A DNA stretch of 64,000 nt, from assembly GCF_017487345.1 (NCBI RefSeq), contig NZ_CP062006.1:3152501-3216500 (forward strand), given 5' to 3'. The translations under genes were made by a program, and so were the position numbers. This document shows, one piece after another, positions 61,131 through 64,000 of this stretch. Each line of letters begins with the position of its first letter. The first letter of the stretch is position 1. The notes under the pieces are model-generated. The model saw only the letters and a list, made by a program, of their open reading frames with translations. It searched no databases and was not told the DNA's origin. Source of the DNA: Brevundimonas pondensis. GTDB lineage: Bacteria > Pseudomonadota > Alphaproteobacteria > Caulobacterales > Caulobacteraceae.

Positions 61131-62021
61131 ATGCGCGTATACATGACCACGATCAGGACAGTCGCCGTCATCGGCGCCGGACAAATGGGCTCGGGCATCG
61201 CCCAGACGGTGGCGACCGGCGGCTATCAGGTGCGGCTTTACGACCTGTCGGCCGAGCGGATTCCGCTGGCCCTGGGCGAGATCGCAGCCAGCCTGGCGCG
61301 CCGCGCCGCACGCGGCCTGATCACCCAGGCCGAGGCGGACGCCGCCCTGGCCCGCATCCAGCCGGTCACATCCCTGATCGAGGCCGCCAAGGCCGACCTG
61401 GTCATCGAGGCCGCGTCGGAGGACGAGGTGGTCAAAAAATCGGTCTTCGCCGACCTGACCCCGCTCCTGGACGCTGACACCCTGCTGGCGTCCAACACCT
61501 CGTCCATCTCGATCACCCGCCTGGCCTCGGTCACCGATCGGCCGGATCGCTTCATCGGCCTGCACTTCATGAAGCCTGCGCCGACGATGAAGCTGGTCGA
61601 GATCGTTCGCGGCATCGCCACCTCGGCCGCCACCCATGAAGCCGCCGTGGCCTTCGCCGAGAGCCTGGGCAAGATCACCACGGAGTCCGAGGACTTCCCC
61701 GCCTTCATCGTCAACCGCATCCTGGTGCCGATGATGAACGAGGCCATCTATGTGCTGTACGAGGGCGTCGGCGACGTCGCCTCGATCGACAAGGCGCTGA
61801 GGCTGGGCGCCAATCACCCGATGGGACCGCTGGAACTGGCCGACTTCATGGGACTGGATGTCGTCCTGGCCATCATGAACGTGCTGTATGACGGTCTGGC
61901 TGACAGCAAGTACCGCCCCTGCCCGCTGCTGGTGAAATATGTCGAGGCCGGCTGGCTGGGCAAGAAGAGCGGCCGCGGCTTCTACGACTATTCCGGCGCC
62001 GCGCCGGTCCCGACCCGCTGA
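61131..62021 (+). CDS. 3-hydroxybutyryl-CoA dehydrogenase
   Basis: This 296 aa enzyme interconverts acetoacetyl-CoA and 3-hydroxybutyryl-CoA in short-chain fatty acid or PHB metabolism (Hbd/PaaH type). NAD motif VIGAGQMGSGIAQ, catalytic His in GLHFMKPAPTMKLVEI, and C-terminal helical domain with PMGPLELADFMGLD. ATG 61143 would remove four residues and fits family N termini equally well. Its stop overlaps the next ATG by one base. Confidence 0.94.
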   Translation: MRVYMTTIRTVAVIGAGQMGSGIAQTVATGGYQVRLYDLSAERIPLALGEIAASLARRAARGLITQAEADAALARIQPVTSLIEAAKADLVIEAASEDEVVKKSVFADLTPLLDADTLLASNTSSISITRLASVTDRPDRFIGLHFMKPAPTMKLVEIVRGIATSAATHEAAVAFAESLGKITTESEDFPAFIVNRILVPMMNEAIYVLYEGVGDVASIDKALRLGANHPMGPLELADFMGLDVVLAIMNVLYDGLADSKYRPCPLLVKYVEAGWLGKKSGRGFYDYSGAAPVPTR

Positions 62022-62584
62022 TGCTGCGCCTCGACCGGATAGAGGACCTGCCCGGCCTCAAGCGCGTCGCGCCTCAACGCTCGACGCAGCGGCTGGTGCT
62101 CGCCGCCCTGGCAGCAGCGGCCTGGCCGCCGCTGCTGATCACCCTGCTCGTCTGGCCGCCCGAGAACTGGGCTTCGGGCGTCGACACGGACTGGCGGCTG
62201 GTGTTGCTCGTCCTGGGCCTGATCGCCGCGCCCGTCGGCCTGTGGTTGTTGCGCCAGACCCATGCGCGGGTCGGCCGCCCCTCGACCCGCCTCGGCGTGG
62301 TTTGCCGGTTCATGGTGTTCGGCGGATTGCTGGCCGCCGGGGTTCAGACCCTGATCGCCGTCATCATGTCCCTGCTGTCGGTGGCCGCGTCGCAAAGTCT
62401 GATCCAGGGCCTGGGCGCGATGGAGACCACCCTGTTGATCTTCGGCGTCGCCGGCCTGCCGCTGGCGGTTCTGGTGGGCGTCAGCTACGCCCTGTGGGCC
62501 GGTCTGTGCGTGGCCTTCATCGCCTTTGCGCCCGCGCCCGTCGTCAAGGACCGCATGGGTCTTATGCAGAACGGCGCCGGCTGA
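62021..62584 (+). CDS. Hypothetical membrane protein
   Basis: This 187 aa protein has four predicted membrane helices (near residues 27-46, 60-76, 92-116 and 134-168). No known family is recognised. The ATG overlaps the dehydrogenase stop, so it is probably co-transcribed. Confidence 0.7.
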   Translation: MLRLDRIEDLPGLKRVAPQRSTQRLVLAALAAAAWPPLLITLLVWPPENWASGVDTDWRLVLLVLGLIAAPVGLWLLRQTHARVGRPSTRLGVVCRFMVFGGLLAAGVQTLIAVIMSLLSVAASQSLIQGLGAMETTLLIFGVAGLPLAVLVGVSYALWAGLCVAFIAFAPAPVVKDRMGLMQNGAG

Positions 62585-62660
62585 CATTACAGCGATTTAA
62601 GGTGCCTCGCCGAACTTGGACCCGCATGAGCGGCGAAGTTCAACGGGGGAAGCCGGCTCC

Positions 62661-63896
62661 ATGATCGATCAGACGAAACCAGTGGATACGCCGCGCCCCG
62701 TGGCCGTCGGTGCGCGCATCCAGACCCTGGACGTGCTCCGCGGCGTCGCTGTTCTGGGCATATTGGCGGTCAACGCCGCCGCCTTCGCCCTGCCCATGGC
62801 GGCGGCCATGGCGCCCGAACAGTCGCCCTTTCCCCTGGTCGGAGCCGCAGCCGTGGCCCATTGGACGGTCGAGGTCTTCTTCCACCAGAAGTTCGTCACC
62901 CTCTTTTCCATGCTGTTCGGCGTCTCGATCTTTCTGGTCGGCGACGAACGCGGGAACGAGGCGCGCGGGCGGCTGTTGCGGCGTCGCCTGTTCTGGCTGG
63001 CCCTGTTCGGCCTGATCCACGGCGCCGCCTTCTGGTACGGCGACATCCTTCTGCTCTACGCCTGGTCCGGGCTATTCGTCATGCTGATGCGCTCCATGTC
63101 GCCCCGCTCGCTGATCCTGTTCGGGGCCGCCGCCACCCTGGGCCTGGCCACGCTCCAAGCCGGGACCATGTGGCTCACCGCCAACGGCCCGGCCGCTCTG
63201 GCCGACGCCCTCAGCGACGAGTCCATGGCCCTGGCCGAAGGCGCCGTGTCCGCCAGCATCGCGGCCTATCGCAGCGGCTGGCCGGCTGGCCTGATCGAAA
63301 ACCTCAAGGCCTGGGGCTTCCTGCAAGGCATGAGTCTGTTCGGCTATGTCTTCTCGACCGTACCGCTGATGATGCTGGGCCTGGGCCTGTTCAAGGTCGG
63401 CTTTTTCCATGGCCGCCTGCCGACCCGGATCTATCTGGCCCTGATGGTCGTGGGCGGCGCCCTGCTGGCCCTCCTGGGCGTTCTGGAATGGCGCGAAATC
63501 ATGGCCGGGCCTGGCGTCGAGGCCACCAGCGGCTGGTCCGAGGTTGTCGCCTCCTATCCGATCTTCATCACCCTGGCCTACGCCAGCGGGCTGATCCTGC
63601 TGACCTCACGCGGGGTCGGCTGGGTGCGCCGGATCTTCGCTCCCGTCGGGCAGATGGCCTTCACCAACTACCTGACCCAGACCCTGATCATGACCAGCCT
63701 CTTCTATATGCCGTGGGGGCCGCGCCTGATGGGACAGGTCGACTATCCGGGCCAGTGGGCCATCGTCGTCGCCGTCTGGGCCTTGCAGCTGATCTGGTCG
63801 CCGCTGTGGCTGAGCCGCTTCCGCATGGGACCGCTGGAGTGGCTGTGGCGCCGCCTCAGCTATGGTCACGACCTGCCGTTGCGTCGCCAGACCTGA
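62661..63896 (+). CDS. DUF418 family membrane protein (YeiB-like)
   Basis: This 411 aa protein begins with the family's LDVLRGVAVLGILAVN and has about nine or ten membrane helices. The C-terminal DUF418 part contains GQMAFTNYLTQTLIMT and a PLEWLWRRLSYG tail. Its function is unknown; transport or acyl-transfer roles have been suggested for relatives. GGGGAAG precedes ATG 62661. Confidence 0.9.
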   Translation: MIDQTKPVDTPRPVAVGARIQTLDVLRGVAVLGILAVNAAAFALPMAAAMAPEQSPFPLVGAAAVAHWTVEVFFHQKFVTLFSMLFGVSIFLVGDERGNEARGRLLRRRLFWLALFGLIHGAAFWYGDILLLYAWSGLFVMLMRSMSPRSLILFGAAATLGLATLQAGTMWLTANGPAALADALSDESMALAEGAVSASIAAYRSGWPAGLIENLKAWGFLQGMSLFGYVFSTVPLMMLGLGLFKVGFFHGRLPTRIYLALMVVGGALLALLGVLEWREIMAGPGVEATSGWSEVVASYPIFITLAYASGLILLTSRGVGWVRRIFAPVGQMAFTNYLTQTLIMTSLFYMPWGPRLMGQVDYPGQWAIVVAVWALQLIWSPLWLSRFRMGPLEWLWRRLSYGHDLPLRRQT

Positions 63897-63916
63897 CCGC
63901 GGCGCCAGACGGCAAG

Positions 63917-63944
63917 TTGCAGCCGGTCCGCCGATGGCTTAATC
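63917..63944 (+). promoter_or_regulatory. Candidate promoter giving a leaderless transcript
   Basis: TTGCAGC (63917-63923), a 13-nt spacer and GCTTAATC (63937-63944) closely match the Caulobacter consensus TTGACGS-N10-14-GCTANAWC. The next ATG (63952) lies where transcription would begin. Confidence 0.5.
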
Positions 63945-63951
63945 GCGCGAC

Positions 63952-64000
63952 ATGACCGACGAAGCCCCCATCCGCCCCGAAGCCCGTTCTCCGCGCGGGT
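63952..64000 (+). CDS. Partial gene, possibly histidyl-tRNA synthetase
   Basis: Only 16 codons are present before the window ends (MTDEAPIRPEARSPRG). The RPEAR-PRG pattern resembles the N terminus of alphaproteobacterial HisS proteins, but this is too short to be sure. The start is supported by the promoter-like sequence just upstream. Confidence 0.35.
   Translation, partial: MTDEAPIRPEARSPRG

Overview
The window is chromosomal DNA of a high-GC alphaproteobacterium. It is most likely a Caulobacteraceae member, and Brevundimonas or a close relative fits best. The pointers are a ChpT phosphotransferase gene followed by CheY-like and CheR genes, a NodT-type efflux outer-membrane lipoprotein, TonB-dependent and FadL-type receptors, a membrane PQQ glucose dehydrogenase, and promoters resembling the Caulobacter housekeeping consensus. 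The genus call is inference, because no 16S sequence is present.

Layout. (1) 1-240: tandem promoters and leader of an rRNA operon that reads leftward out of the window. (2) 721-11182: one nine-gene branched-chain amino-acid operon, ilvD-ilvC-ilvB-ilvN-leuA-ilvE-leuC-leuD-leuB. It is preceded by an unlisted 46-codon leader peptide very rich in Leu/Val/Ile and by an intrinsic terminator, which is a classical attenuator. Both enzymes that normally carry feedback domains are short forms here: IlvN is a single ACT domain and LeuA lacks its C-terminal domain. (3) 11187-17927: a TetR regulator divergent from an RND efflux operon. (4) 17966-20442: proB-proA. (5) 20545-30570: gcd on the minus strand, then gltD-gltB and an ammonium transporter. 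(6) 30625-34671: an NHEJ block with ligD and ku flanking DUF3606 and isochorismatase-like genes. (7) 34763-45902: housekeeping genes including a DEAD-box helicase with a long structured leader, fadL-like, cinA-like, map, radC, a GNAT gene, bolA, a catalytically degenerate aldo/keto-reductase-fold protein, cysQ, and chpT-cheY-cheR. (8) 45899-52877: a Tat-exported nucleotidase-like phosphoesterase divergent from a TonB-dependent receptor, then an M28 peptidase with membrane domain and a nucleotide-sugar epimerase.

(9) 52953-60425 is an accessory island that ends next to tRNA-Ala(CGC). It holds small unknown genes, an isolated phage-type lysis module (M15 endolysin, inner spanin, and an outer spanin overlapping it in another frame), an SRAP peptidase gene, a set of small minus-strand genes that overlap by 4 nt (one only 54 codons), and two adjacent SANT/Myb-like DNA-binding paralogues. 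I see no integrase, capsid, tail or terminase gene. (10) 60682-64000: a YggT protein, 3-hydroxybutyryl-CoA dehydrogenase, two membrane proteins and the first codons of what may be hisS.

The most interesting signals are the attenuated branched-chain operon whose enzymes lack feedback domains, the overlapping spanin pair with no phage around it, the pseudo-enzyme next to bolA, an orphan plus-strand terminator in a minus-strand region (candidate small RNA), and two predicted leaderless transcripts.
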